Shown here one piece after another: positions 15,939 to 24,794 of a DNA stretch of 64,000 bases (positions within the stretch are counted from its first letter, which is position 1; the number at the start of each line of letters is the position of its first letter). The notes under the pieces were generated by a model. It worked only from the letters and a program-made list of their open reading frames with translations, did no database searches and had not been told where the DNA came from. Origin of the DNA: DATMRS01 sp035566015 (GTDB taxonomy: Bacteria; Pseudomonadota; Alphaproteobacteria; Sphingomonadales; Sphingomonadaceae). The position numbers and the translations under genes were made by a program. The stretch is from the NCBI GenBank assembly GCA_035566015.1, contig DATMRS010000004.1, forward strand, positions 148,828-212,827, read 5' to 3'.

Positions 15939-17321
15939 TTAGCCGAAGCGCGTGCGCAACATCTCCCATGCGGCGCGCAGGCCAAGCGCCTCGCCGCCCT
16001 TCGGACGCCCCGGTTTTGCGGCGCCGCGCCATGCGAAAGTATCGAGGTGCGCCCAGGGAATCGTGGCCGTCACGAACTTCTGGAGGAAGAGCGCGGCGGT
16101 GACCGCGCCGGCCATGCCGCCGGTGCCGGCATTGTTCACGTCGGCGACGTTCGACTCGAGCATCTCGCCATAAGGCGCCCAGAGCGGCATCCGCCACACC
16201 GCATCGCCGACTCGCATGCCGGACGCGCAGAGGTCGTCGGCCAGGGCATCGTCGCTCGCGAACAAAGCGGGCAGATCGGGGCCGAGCGCCACGCGCGCTG
16301 CGCCGGTGAGCGTCGCGAAATCGAGCAGCAGGATCGGGTCCTCCTCGCACGCGCGGGTCAGGGCGTCGGCCAGAATCAGCCGCCCTTCCGCATCGGTATT
16401 GCCGATTTCGACCGACAGGCCCTTGCGGCTGTTCAATATGTCGCCGGGGCGGAAGGCGTCGCCCGATACCGCATTTTCGACCGCCGGGATCAGCAGGTGA
16501 AGCCGGACGGGCAATTGCGCGGTCATCACCAGCCGCGCGAGCGCCAGCGCATGCGCCGCGCCGCCCATATCCTTCTTCATCGTCAGCATCGCCGAGGAAG
16601 GCTTGATATCGAGGCCGCCCGAATCGAAGCAGACGCCCTTGCCGACGATCGCGATGCGGGGATGGGCGGGGTTGCCCCATTCGATCTCGACCAGACGGGG
16701 GCCGCGCGCGTGGGTGGCGGCGCGCCCGACCGCCGTGATGAGGGGATAGTCCTCCGCCAGCGCGTCGCCCTGCGTGACGCGGAAGGTGGCGCCCACCTCA
16801 TTGGCGACCGCCTCCGCCGCCGCCGCCAGCTCGGCCGGGCCGAGATCGCCTGCGGGCGTATCGACAAGATCGCGTACCAGCGCCACCGCCTCGGCCAGCC
16901 GCACGGTCTCGGCGATCTTTGCCGGCTCGGAAGTGAGCAGGATGCGTTGCGGGATCGGATCGGGCGCGCGCAAATAGCGATCGAAGCGGTGATGGGCGAG
17001 CAGCCAGCCGAGCGCGCCGAGGCCGGGTTCTCCATCGGCCAGCCGATAGCTGCCCTCGGGCAGGCGGCCAACCGCGCCGGCGAGATCCCATGGCCCGGCT
17101 TCTTCGGGCACGCCTATCACGGCGGCGAAGCTGTCCGGCTTGTCGCCCGGCAGCAGCGCGAAATCGCCGGGCTTGCCCTTGAACAGCGAGGTGGCGACTG
17201 CGGTGCGGACCCGTTCGGGCTGTTCGCCAAGCCAGCTATCGAGCCCGTCCTTGCGGAGAATGTGGAGGAGATGCGCGGGCTGCCCGCGATCGGCGACGAG
17301 GAGAGCGGAAAAATCAGTCAT
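15939..17321 (-). CDS. Leucyl aminopeptidase family (M17) metallopeptidase
   Basis: A 460-residue protein. It carries the M17 signature NTDAEGRLILADAL and the metal-binding segments GKGVCFDSGGLDIKPS and KKDMGGAAHA. The N-terminal half is the variable non-catalytic domain. It removes N-terminal residues from peptides using two metal ions. The ATG at 17321 gives MTDFSALL; upstream codons in frame lack support. It is distinct from PepA proper in its shorter N-terminal domain. Confidence 0.92.
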   Translation of the reverse strand: MTDFSALLVADRGQPAHLLHILRKDGLDSWLGEQPERVRTAVATSLFKGKPGDFALLPGDKPDSFAAVIGVPEEAGPWDLAGAVGRLPEGSYRLADGEPGLGALGWLLAHHRFDRYLRAPDPIPQRILLTSEPAKIAETVRLAEAVALVRDLVDTPAGDLGPAELAAAAEAVANEVGATFRVTQGDALAEDYPLITAVGRAATHARGPRLVEIEWGNPAHPRIAIVGKGVCFDSGGLDIKPSSAMLTMKKDMGGAAHALALARLVMTAQLPVRLHLLIPAVENAVSGDAFRPGDILNSRKGLSVEIGNTDAEGRLILADALTRACEEDPILLLDFATLTGAARVALGPDLPALFASDDALADDLCASGMRVGDAVWRMPLWAPYGEMLESNVADVNNAGTGGMAGAVTAALFLQKFVTATIPWAHLDTFAWRGAAKPGRPKGGEALGLRAAWEMLRTRFG

Positions 17322-17355
17322 CGGACATATACCCCAGAACCGGCCGCCCGTTCCG

Positions 17356-18693
17356 TCATGCCCGCTGAAGCGGCACCCCGAACAGATCATGCGCGTCGGC
17401 ATCCTCGATCGACACGGGAACGATATCGCCGGGCTTGAGATGGCCCGCGCCGCGTAGCTGGACCTCGCCGTCTATCTCGGGCGCGTCGGCCTTGGATCGG
17501 CCGGTGGCGCCGCCCTCTTCGTCGACCAGATCGATGATGACGTCGAGCGTGCGGCCGATCTTCGCCCGCAGCTTGGCGGCCGAGATCGCGGCGGTCTTCT
17601 CCATCAGCCGGGCGTAGCGTTCCTCCTTCACCTCTTCGGGCACGGGATCGGGAAGCGCGTTTGCCGCCGCACCCGTCACCGGCTCGAACCGGAAGGCGCC
17701 GACGCGGTCGAGCTGCGCTTCGTCCAGCCAGTCGAGCAGATATTGGAAATCGGCCTCCGTCTCGCCGGGGAAGCCGACGACGAAGGAGGAACGGATCGCG
17801 ATGTCCGGGCAGATGGCGCGCCAGTTGCGCAGCCGCTCCAGCACCTTCGCGTCATTGGCGGGGCGCTTCATCGCCTTCAGCACCGAGGGGGAGGCGTGCT
17901 GGAACGGGATGTCGAGATAGGGGAGGACAAGCCCCTCCGCCATCAGCGGGATCACCTGATCGACGTGCGGATAGGGATAGACATAATGGAGCCGCACCCA
18001 GGCGCCGAGCTTGCCCAGTTCGCGCGCCAGGTCGGTCATGTGTGCGCGCGCCTCGCCGCCCTTCCACGACCAGCTCTTGTGGCGCAGGTCGACGCCATAG
18101 GCGGAGGTGTCCTGGCTGATGATCAGCAATTCGCGCGTGCCGGCGGCGACCAGCTTCTCCGCCTCGCGCAGGATCGCGTCGGGCCGGCGCGAGACGAGAT
18201 CGCCCCGGATCGACGGGATGATGCAGAAGGCGCAGCGATGATTGCAGCCCTCCGAAATCTTCACATAGCTATAGTGGCGCGGCGTCAGCTTCAGCCCCGC
18301 CTCGGGCACCAGATCGACGAAGGGGGAGGGCGGCACCGGCGCGGCCTCATGCACTGCGCCGACCACCGCTTCATATTGCTGTGGGCCGGTGACGGCGAGC
18401 ACGTCGGGAAAGCGCGCGCGGATCGCATCGGCTTCCTTGCCCATGCACCCGGTGACGATCACCCGGCCATTCTCGGCAATCGCCTCGCCGATCGCTTCGA
18501 GGCTCTCTTCCTTCGCCGAATCGAGGAAGCCGCAGGTGTTGACGAGCACGACGTCCGCCCCCGCATAATCGGGCGACAGGCCGTAGCCGTCGGAGCGCAG
18601 CTTCGTCAGGATGCGTTCGCTGTCGACCAGCGCCTTCGGGCAGCCGAGCGAAACCATGCCGATCCTGGGCGGTGTAGGGAGCGTCGTTGTCAT
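17356..18693 (-). CDS. rimO: Ribosomal protein S12 methylthiotransferase
   Basis: The 445-residue protein has the three expected parts. An N-terminal UPF0004 domain carries cluster cysteines (SLGCPKALVDSE, NTCGFLDSAKEE, VTGCMGKE). A radical SAM domain carries CNHRCAFCIIP, and a C-terminal TRAM domain follows. SLGCPK with NTCGF(L/I) is typical of RimO rather than MiaB. It methylthiolates Asp88 of S12. The start at 18693 is preferred; an ATG at 18708 adds five residues. Confidence 0.95.
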   Translation of the reverse strand: MTTTLPTPPRIGMVSLGCPKALVDSERILTKLRSDGYGLSPDYAGADVVLVNTCGFLDSAKEESLEAIGEAIAENGRVIVTGCMGKEADAIRARFPDVLAVTGPQQYEAVVGAVHEAAPVPPSPFVDLVPEAGLKLTPRHYSYVKISEGCNHRCAFCIIPSIRGDLVSRRPDAILREAEKLVAAGTRELLIISQDTSAYGVDLRHKSWSWKGGEARAHMTDLARELGKLGAWVRLHYVYPYPHVDQVIPLMAEGLVLPYLDIPFQHASPSVLKAMKRPANDAKVLERLRNWRAICPDIAIRSSFVVGFPGETEADFQYLLDWLDEAQLDRVGAFRFEPVTGAAANALPDPVPEEVKEERYARLMEKTAAISAAKLRAKIGRTLDVIIDLVDEEGGATGRSKADAPEIDGEVQLRGAGHLKPGDIVPVSIEDADAHDLFGVPLQRA

Positions 18694-18741
18694 GAACGGC
18701 GCGCCCATAGCCGATTCCCGCGCCTTTTGCGAGAGGCGCGT

Positions 18742-19797
18742 TCAACCCTTCTTCGGCAGGCGGGTGAGCGGATCGACCGGCTTCGCGCCGTCGCGTATCT
18801 CGAAGTGCAGTTCGGGCCGGTCGGTAAGGCCCGACTGGCCGGCGCGCGCGATGATCTGGCCGCGCTTCACCGCCTGCCCGCGCGTGACGAGCAACTCGCC
18901 GGCATGGCCGTAGGCCGTGGTCCAGCGGTCGCTGTGGCGAATCAGGATCAGCCCGCCATAAGCGGCGATGCCGGTGCCCGCATAAGCGACGACGCCGTCG
19001 GCCGCGGCCTCAATGGGCGTGCCGACCGGGGCGGCGATGTCGATGCCGTCATTGCGCCGGCCGAGGCCGAACGAGCCGAAATCGCGGACGACCTTGCCCG
19101 ATACCGGCCAGATGAAGTGGCCATCGAACGGCCGCGCGGCGGCGACCGCGACATCGGGCGCCAGCGGCTTCTCGCGCGGGCTTGTCTGATGGGGCCGTTC
19201 GGGCGCGGCATTCTCGGCGATGGCGGGCTCGCCGCCGGTGATGAGGTCGCCGATGTCGAGCTGGAAGGCGCGGGCGCGTTCCTCCAGCGTCATCGTCGCG
19301 ACTTCCTGCGTGCTCGGCAGCAGCAGGCGCTGGCCGGTCCGCAGGATATAGGGCTCTTCCAGCTTGTTGAGCGCGGCGATGCGCGACCATTCGACGCCAT
19401 AAGCGCGCGCGATGGCGATGCCCGTCTCGCCGGCACGGACCTGATGCCAGCGCCCTGCGGGGATGCGCAGTTTTTGGCCGATGCGGATGATGAAGGGGGG
19501 TGCGAGATGATTTTCCCGCGCGATCGCTTCGGACGCTGCGCCGGTCTTGTTCGACACACGCCGGAGCGTGTCGCCCGCGACCACGGTATAGGTGCCGCCC
19601 GCGCTCTCGCGGGCATTGGGCACGACGCGCTTCGCCTCGAATGGCGGCGGCGCGCTTTCTGCGACGGGGACCTGTTCGACCGGAAGGCGCGGCGGCGTCG
19701 GCTGGGGCGGAGCGGGAGGCGGGGCCGGCGGTCGGTGCGCGGGAACGCAGGCGGTGGCAAGGCAGAGAAGGGCGAGGAGCGGCGTCGACCGGAGCAT
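18742..19797 (-). CDS. NlpD-like lipoprotein with two LysM and a degenerate M23 domain
   Basis: A 351-residue protein with a lipoprotein signal (LLCLATAC, Cys17) and a Pro-rich linker. Two LysM repeats follow (YTVVAGDTLRRVS and HQVRAGETGIAIA), then a C-terminal LytM/M23 domain. The first zinc motif reads NDGIDIA instead of H-x-G-x-D, so the initial His is lost while YGHAG and LHFEI remain. This matches NlpD/EnvC-type activators of cell-wall amidases rather than active endopeptidases. It lies downstream of serS on the same strand. Confidence 0.85.
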   Translation of the reverse strand: MLRSTPLLALLCLATACVPAHRPPAPPPAPPQPTPPRLPVEQVPVAESAPPPFEAKRVVPNARESAGGTYTVVAGDTLRRVSNKTGAASEAIARENHLAPPFIIRIGQKLRIPAGRWHQVRAGETGIAIARAYGVEWSRIAALNKLEEPYILRTGQRLLLPSTQEVATMTLEERARAFQLDIGDLITGGEPAIAENAAPERPHQTSPREKPLAPDVAVAAARPFDGHFIWPVSGKVVRDFGSFGLGRRNDGIDIAAPVGTPIEAAADGVVAYAGTGIAAYGGLILIRHSDRWTTAYGHAGELLVTRGQAVKRGQIIARAGQSGLTDRPELHFEIRDGAKPVDPLTRLPKKG

Positions 19798-19854
19798 GCG
19801 GCCGATGGTTAGCAGAATTTGGCGCGGGTTGAAGGGCGTGGCGATGCGAAGGGC

Positions 19855-21135
19855 TCAACCGGGAAGGAGCCGGTCGATCCCGCCCATATAGGGGAGCAGT
19901 GCCTCGGGCACGCGCACCGATCCGTCCGCCTCCTGGTAATTTTCGAGAATGGCGACGAGCGTGCGGCCGACGGCGAGGCCCGATCCGTTCAGCGTATGGA
20001 CGAAACGGGTGCCTTTCTTGTCCCCCGCCGGTCGATAGCGCGCGTTCATCCGTCGCGCCTGGAAATCGCCGCAGTTGGAGATGCTGCTGATCTCGCGATA
20101 CCGGTTCTGCCCGGGCAGCCATACTTCCAGATCGAAGGTCTTGCGCGCGGAGAAACCCATGTCGCCCGCTGAAAGCAGCATGCGGCGATAGGGCAGGCGC
20201 AGCAGTTCCAGAATCGCCTCGGCGCTGTCGATCATATGCTCATGCTCGGCCGCCGATTGCTCGGGTGTCGCGATCGTCACCAGTTCCACCTTGTCGAACT
20301 GGTGCTGGCGGATCATGCCGCGCGTGTCGCGTCCCGCCGCGCCCGCCTCGGAGCGGAAGCAGGGGGTGAGCGCAGTGAAGCGCAGCGGCAGGGCCGCCTC
20401 GTCGAGTATCTGCTCCCGGACGAGATTGGTGAGGCTCACCTCGGCGGTGGGGATCAGCCACCGTCCGTCGGTCGTCTGGAACAGGTCCTCGCGGAATTTG
20501 GGGAGCTGCCCCGTGCCGAACGCCGCCTCGTCGCGCACCAGCAGCGGCGGCGCGACCTCGGTATAGCCGTGCGCCTCGGTTTGCCGGTCGAGCATGAACT
20601 GGCCCAGCGCACGATTGAGCCGGGCCATCTGGCCGCGCAGGACGGCGAAGCGCGCGCCGGAAATCGCCGCCGCGCTTTCGAAGTCGAGGCCCAGCGCGGG
20701 TGCGAAATCGGCGTGCTCGCGTGGCGTGAAATCGAAGGAGCGGGGCGTGCCCCAGCGATCGACTTCGACGTTCGCCGCCTCGTCCAGCCCGTCGGGCACG
20801 TCCTCGGCGGGCAGGTTGGGCAGCGCGCTCAGCAACTTGCCCAGCGCCGCGTCGACTTGCGTCTCTTCCTCCTGAAGGGCGGGCATCCGCTCCTTGAGCG
20901 CCGCGACCTCGGCCATCAGCGCCTGCGCCGTCGCCTCGTCGCCCGTGGCCTTTGCCTTGCCGATCGCCTGCGAGGACTGATTGCGTTGTGCCTGCGCGGT
21001 TTGAAGCTCGGTCGCCAGCGCACGGCGGCGTTCGTCCAGCGCGAGGATTTCCGCGGCATGCGGCGCGGCGCCCCGGCGGGCGAGGGCGGCGTCGAAGGCG
21101 ACGCTGTCGTCGCGGATGAGGCGTATATCGTGCAT
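19855..21135 (-). CDS. serS: Seryl-tRNA synthetase
   Basis: A 426-residue class II synthetase. The N-terminal helical arm of about 110 residues (coiled coil that holds the tRNA long variable arm) precedes the catalytic core. Motif 2 is TPCFRSEAGAAGRDTRGMIRQ, and motif 3 includes NGSGLAVGRTLVAILE. Length and domain order are standard. It charges tRNA-Ser and, in selenocysteine users, tRNA-Sec. Confidence 0.97.
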   Translation of the reverse strand: MHDIRLIRDDSVAFDAALARRGAAPHAAEILALDERRRALATELQTAQAQRNQSSQAIGKAKATGDEATAQALMAEVAALKERMPALQEEETQVDAALGKLLSALPNLPAEDVPDGLDEAANVEVDRWGTPRSFDFTPREHADFAPALGLDFESAAAISGARFAVLRGQMARLNRALGQFMLDRQTEAHGYTEVAPPLLVRDEAAFGTGQLPKFREDLFQTTDGRWLIPTAEVSLTNLVREQILDEAALPLRFTALTPCFRSEAGAAGRDTRGMIRQHQFDKVELVTIATPEQSAAEHEHMIDSAEAILELLRLPYRRMLLSAGDMGFSARKTFDLEVWLPGQNRYREISSISNCGDFQARRMNARYRPAGDKKGTRFVHTLNGSGLAVGRTLVAILENYQEADGSVRVPEALLPYMGGIDRLLPG

Positions 21136-21346
21136 GGTTGCCGGCTATGGCGCTGGTGTCGGACCGACGCAAGCCCGCCCGGCGAGCGGCTCGCGGGACG
21201 AGTCGAGCCGTTACCAAGGTGAAACGAGCCATGGGCGCGGTTCATCGTTGAACCGGCGCGGTTCATCGCGAGGTAAGGCGCGATCAGGCATGTTGTGGGT
21301 TAAGCAGGGGTTGAGGGTAAATCCCGCTGAGGAGAGTTTGCACGTT

Positions 21347-21958
21347 ATGACGAAATCCATTTTCTATCTTGGCGCGGCCGCGCTGGCGATGACCGCCGTT
21401 CCTGCCTTCGCGCAGGACAGCGCGGCACCGGCGGCTGGCGCGGCTTCGTCGGCGGCGGGCGCGTCGGTAAAGGTCGGCGCCACCGTCTATGATACGCAGG
21501 GCGGCACGGTCGGCACGGTCGATTCGGTCAACGGTAATGTCGCCGTCGTGGCGACCGGCAAGAACAAGGTCGGTATCCCGCTCTCGTCGTTCGGCACGGG
21601 CGACAAGGGCCCCCGCATCGCGATGACGCGCGATCAGCTCGATCAGGCCGCGGCCGGCGCCAAGGCCGAGCAGAAGGCCGCCGTCGCCGCCGGTGCGAAC
21701 GTCGTCGATTCGCAGGGCGTGCAGATCGGCACGATCGATTCGGTCGACGCGCAATATGCGGTGCTCGACATGTCGGGGACGAAGGTGAAGCTTCCCTTGT
21801 CCGCCTTTGCCGCGCGCGACAGCGGCCTGATGGTTGGCATGACCAAGGCGCAGCTCGAGGCGGCGGCCAATGCCGCGGCGCCTGCTGCCCCTGCCGGTAG
21901 CGAATCGGGCGCGGGTGCGAGCGAGGGCACGAGCACGGAAGCCGCGCCTGCGCAGTAA
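21347..21958 (+). CDS. Secreted protein with two PRC-barrel-like repeats
   Basis: The 203-residue protein has a signal peptide ending at AFA-QDS (about residue 21). Two homologous repeats follow at about residues 38-95 and 108-165. Each reads G-(A/T)-x-V-x-D-(T/S)-Q-G, then G-T-(V/I)-D-S-V, then (I/L)PLS(S/A)F, and each ends in MT-(R/K)-x-QL. The tail is Ala/Gly/Ser-rich. It is probably periplasmic. Similar small proteins are common in sphingomonads, and no function is established. An ATG at 21347 with GAGGAGAG upstream fixes the start. Confidence 0.75.
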   Translation: MTKSIFYLGAAALAMTAVPAFAQDSAAPAAGAASSAAGASVKVGATVYDTQGGTVGTVDSVNGNVAVVATGKNKVGIPLSSFGTGDKGPRIAMTRDQLDQAAAGAKAEQKAAVAAGANVVDSQGVQIGTIDSVDAQYAVLDMSGTKVKLPLSAFAARDSGLMVGMTKAQLEAAANAAAPAAPAGSESGAGASEGTSTEAAPAQ

Positions 21959-22235
21959 CCTTCCTGCTTCAGGAAATCATGGTCGGCCGCGAGGGCAACG
22001 CCTTCGCGGCCGATTGCGTAGGTAATTCACACGAGCGCAATGTTAGTGCGGTTAACGGGAAATTGCGGCCGTCATGGACGGCGGTGGTCGAGGCCGGCGA
22101 AAGGTGTAACGATTCTGACGTCGATTCCGCCGCTTGCGCGTATCTCGGCGCATGGTATAGGCCGCGCGGGGACGGGCGTTGCCGGACGGCCTCAAGGCCG
22201 AAACCGGGCAGCCCCGCGGGAGCGGAGACAGGTAT

Positions 22236-22688
22236 ATGGCCACGGTGTTGAACATCGTTCCTGACAGGCAAGACAACCAGATGATCGACGGCGACTATCG
22301 TCCCTCGCCGGACGAGGAATTCATGAACGCCCAGCAGCTCGCCTATTTCCGGCGCAAGCTGCAGGATTGGAAGGATGCGATCCTTCGCGAGGCGCAGGGC
22401 ACGCTGGCCCAGCTTCAGGCTGATTCGCTGCGCGAGCCGGACGTTACCGACCGCGCTTCAAGCGAAACCGACTGGTCGATCGAATTGCGGACGCGCGATC
22501 GCCAGCGCAAGCTGATCGCCAAGATCGACGCCGCGTTACGCCGGATCGAAGAAGGCGAATATGGCTATTGCGAGGTGAGCGGCGAGCCCATCTCGCTGGC
22601 ACGGCTCGAAGCCCGGCCGATCGCAACGATGACGCTGGAGGCGCAGGAGCGCCATGAGCGCAACGAGAAGGTATCCCGCGAGGAATAG
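22236..22688 (+). CDS. dksA: RNA polymerase-binding protein DksA
   Basis: The 150-residue protein has the coiled-coil arm (NAQQLAYFRRKLQDWKDAI onward, tip near DRASSETD) and the C-terminal globular part GEYGYCEVSGEPISLARLEARP. Only one cysteine of the usual four-Cys zinc site is present, as is common in alphaproteobacterial DksA. It acts with ppGpp in the RNA polymerase secondary channel. The ATG at 22236 was chosen over an in-frame upstream start because a purine-rich GGAGACAGG precedes it. Confidence 0.93.
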   Translation: MATVLNIVPDRQDNQMIDGDYRPSPDEEFMNAQQLAYFRRKLQDWKDAILREAQGTLAQLQADSLREPDVTDRASSETDWSIELRTRDRQRKLIAKIDAALRRIEEGEYGYCEVSGEPISLARLEARPIATMTLEAQERHERNEKVSREE

Positions 22689-22776
22689 CGGGAGGGGGAT
22701 CAGCCCGTCGATGGAAAGTGAGTAGGGGCCGTTGCGCCGCCCGGCCGATTGCGGGCGGCGGTGCCGGCCCCGAGGG

Positions 22777-22932
22777 TTACAGCCGGTTGATGGCTTCCTT
22801 CAGCCGTAGTTTCTGCTTCTTCAGCGCAGTGAGCACCGAATTGTCCGGTGCGGGCCGTCGACTCTCCGCCGCGATCTTGGCGTCGATGCCGGCATGCTTG
22901 GCGATCAATGCGGAAGAATGGCTTGTTTCCAT
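22777..22932 (-). CDS. DUF465 (YdcH-like) microprotein
   Basis: A 51-residue protein beginning METSHSSALIAKHAGIDAKI and ending LKKQKLRLKEAINRL, the typical helical DUF465 pattern with conserved LKKxKLxLKD/E. AAGGAGA lies eight bases upstream of the ATG at 22932. The function of the family is unknown. It is divergent from a second DUF465 gene at 23117. Confidence 0.85.
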   Translation of the reverse strand: METSHSSALIAKHAGIDAKIAAESRRPAPDNSVLTALKKQKLRLKEAINRL

Positions 22933-23116
22933 AATGGAAGTCTCCTTTCATGTCCGATTGGGATAGCCAGTAAACCACGCATTCCGGATAAAGTCGCCCC
23001 CAATTTCGGGCCGATACGACAAGGCGCATGCCGTGCTGCGGCGATCCGTGAAGGATAAGCGGGCTGCTTGAGAAATGACGGCGGGTCTCCTACCACGAGG
23101 CGGGAGGAGCCGTGGC

Positions 23117-23314
23117 ATGGAACAGGAAGAGATCGCCCGGCAGATCGAGATTCTTCGTCAGGAACATCGTGATCTCGATGCGGCGATCGAGGCGCTACGC
23201 ATTCATCCCGGTCCCGACCAGCTTCGCCTCGCGCGGCTCAAGAAGCACAAGTTGCGGCTGCGCGACGAAATTTCGCAGCTCGAAGATCAACTCATTCCCG
23301 ACATCATCGCCTGA
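23117..23314 (+). CDS. DUF465 (YdcH-like) microprotein
   Basis: A 65-residue, highly charged helical protein: it starts MEQEEIARQIEILRQEHRDL and contains RLARLKKHKLRLRDEISQLE, the DUF465 signature. The ATG at 23117 follows a GGAGGAG at about ten bases. The function is unknown. It is followed by a strong bidirectional terminator. Confidence 0.85.
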   Translation: MEQEEIARQIEILRQEHRDLDAAIEALRIHPGPDQLRLARLKKHKLRLRDEISQLEDQLIPDIIA

Positions 23315-23319
23315 ATAGG

Positions 23320-23357
23320 AAAAGCCGGCCCGATCGCGCGGGCCGGCCTCCTGTTTT
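23320..23357. terminator. Bidirectional terminator between DUF465 and hsp20 genes
   Basis: A nine-base-pair GC stem, GCCGGCCCG (23324-23332) with CGGGCCGGC (23339-23347), has a six-base loop. An A-run precedes it and a TTTT follows, serving the two convergent genes. Confidence 0.8.
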
Positions 23358-23370
23358 GCCGGGCTAATGG

Positions 23371-23853
23371 TCAGACGTTGGGCTGTTCGCCTTCGCCCGC
23401 CGGCGTGTTGCCTTCAATCACCGGCGACGGCTCGACGCCGTCGATCGCGATGCGGCGCGGCTTCTTATGCTCCGGAATTTCGCGGACGAGATCGATGTTG
23501 AGCAAGCCGTTGTCATAGCTGGCGCCCGTCACCTTGATGGTGTCGGCAAGCTGGAAACGGCGCTCGAACGCGCGCTTGGCGATACCCCGATGAATGAACT
23601 CGCGTGTCCCGGCATCCGACTGATCGGCGCGGCCGACGATGATGAGCATATTCTCCTGCACCGTCAGGTCCAGCTCGTCGCGGGAGAAACCGGCAACCGC
23701 CATCGAAATGCGGTACGTGCCGTCGCCCAGCTTTTCGATATTGTATGGGGGATAGGCGTCGGCCTCGCCGCGGGTGGCGAAATCGACGAGACGGTTGAGA
23801 TTTTCGAACCCAACCGAGGAGCGCAGCAAGGGCGCGAAATCAACAGTACGCAT
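23371..23853 (-). CDS. Small heat-shock protein Hsp20
   Basis: A 160-residue alpha-crystallin family protein. YPPYNIEKLGDGTYRISMAVAG opens the crystallin domain (about residues 34-130), with ELDLTVQENMLIIVG and the ending YDNGLLNIDLVREIPE. A hydrophilic tail follows, containing RRIAI in place of the IxI motif. It is an ATP-independent chaperone that holds unfolded proteins. Its 5' leader can form an SD-sequestering hairpin (see 23854-23935). Confidence 0.95.
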   Translation of the reverse strand: MRTVDFAPLLRSSVGFENLNRLVDFATRGEADAYPPYNIEKLGDGTYRISMAVAGFSRDELDLTVQENMLIIVGRADQSDAGTREFIHRGIAKRAFERRFQLADTIKVTGASYDNGLLNIDLVREIPEHKKPRRIAIDGVEPSPVIEGNTPAGEGEQPNV

Positions 23854-23935
23854 GAGGCAATCCTTTCAAAGGCATTGGACATGAAAGCCCGCGGAAAACC
23901 GCCGGGCGGATGCCGGCCGCATCCCTGAAAGGCAA
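23854..23935 (-). promoter_or_regulatory. ROSE-like RNA thermometer in the hsp20 leader (candidate)
   Basis: On the minus strand the start-proximal segment CAATGCCTTTGAAAGGATTG (23858-23877) folds as CAAT-(bulged G)-CCTT, loop TGA, AAGG-ATTG, burying the AAGGA ribosome-binding site. Upstream lie GGATGC-GGCCG-GCATCC and GCCCGgCGG-TTTT-CCGCGGGC stems. Serial hairpins with a bulged G opposite the SD are the hallmark of ROSE elements of alphaproteobacterial hsp20 genes. Confidence 0.65.
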
Positions 23936-24072
23936 CGCCGCCGACAGTGATTCAGGTAGGAAAAGTCCGCGCCTCTTCAAGGGCTCGCGCGGCTCTGGCG
24001 TCCGATTATTGCACGCATATTCACCCTCTTTTGCCGTTCCGCCTCGTTCGGCGCTGTGGCATGGCGTAGCGC

Positions 24073-24525
24073 ATGCAGCCGCTCGCTTCCTCCCGTCCTC
24101 TCACCACGCGATTGCTCGATTCGCTTTATGTCGAGACGATGCTGTTGGCGGACGAGGTGCGGGCCTATTTCGACGAACATGGCCGCGCCGATCGCGAGCG
24201 GCTTCCCCCCATGGGTCGCGTCATCTTCTCCTGCGAGTCGCTGAAGGCTACGACGCGGCTGATGCATGTCATCGCCTGGCTGCTGACCCGCCGCGCAATC
24301 GAGGCGGGGGAGATCGACGCGTCCGCCGGCGAAACGGTGGGGCGGCTCGGACATGTGGCGGAGAGCGAGCCGCATATCGTCGCCGGCCTGCCCGAGACGG
24401 CGCGGCTCCTCGTCGAGGCGAGCGCGGACCTGCATGCCCGTGTACGCCGGCTCGATCAGGAAATGACGCCCGAGCCGTCGAGCCCTGCGCGTGCGCTGAT
24501 CGCGCGGCTGGAGCGGGCATTCTAG
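24073..24525 (+). CDS. RcdA-like protein (DUF1465)
   Basis: A 150-residue all-helical protein with TTRLLDSLYVETMLLADEVRAYFDEHG and a middle segment RLPPMGRVIFSCESLKATTRLMHV, the DUF1465 pattern. In Caulobacter, RcdA is an adaptor that helps ClpXP degrade CtrA and other cell-cycle proteins. The same role here is inferred from family membership. No partner gene (cpdR, popA) is adjacent. Confidence 0.8.
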   Translation: MQPLASSRPLTTRLLDSLYVETMLLADEVRAYFDEHGRADRERLPPMGRVIFSCESLKATTRLMHVIAWLLTRRAIEAGEIDASAGETVGRLGHVAESEPHIVAGLPETARLLVEASADLHARVRRLDQEMTPEPSSPARALIARLERAF

Positions 24526-24534
24526 CCAGGTCCA

Positions 24535-24617
24535 GAATGCCGGAATCCACGGACGGCGGCTCGATCAACGATGAAGTGGGCCGAGTCCATGGGCCCCGAC
24601 TTTCGTCGGGGTGACGG
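24535..24617. repeat. Dispersed palindromic repeat, copy B
   Basis: The unit opens with a degenerate GCCGGAATCCA and ends with ATGGGCCCCGACTTTCGTCG then GGGTGACGG. The second half recurs almost identically at 58410-58438. The 269-base gap between rcdA and the serine hydrolase gene holds this repeat and no convincing gene. Confidence 0.7.
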
Positions 24618-24794
24618 AACAGGCTGTCCGAACGGTTCCTGTGCGCGATTTCTCGTCGGACATCATGCGGTGAGGTGAGTCGATCCTTCGACGGGATGCT
24701 CTTTCTTGGCGGTGAACGGGGCTGTAGAGGGAATCATGTCTTGTTCCCGCCGCGCATCCGCTGATTTCTGCCCTCCATCCGGACGAGCGCGCTC

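Noticed and set aside
17743..19812. 689-codon plus-strand frame opposite rimO and the NlpD-like gene
   Set aside because: It runs antisense over two well-supported genes and shows no domain.
21300..21314. TTAA-N7-TTGA near-match to a CtrA site
   Set aside because: One half-site deviates and a single weak match is expected by chance; kept only as a note.
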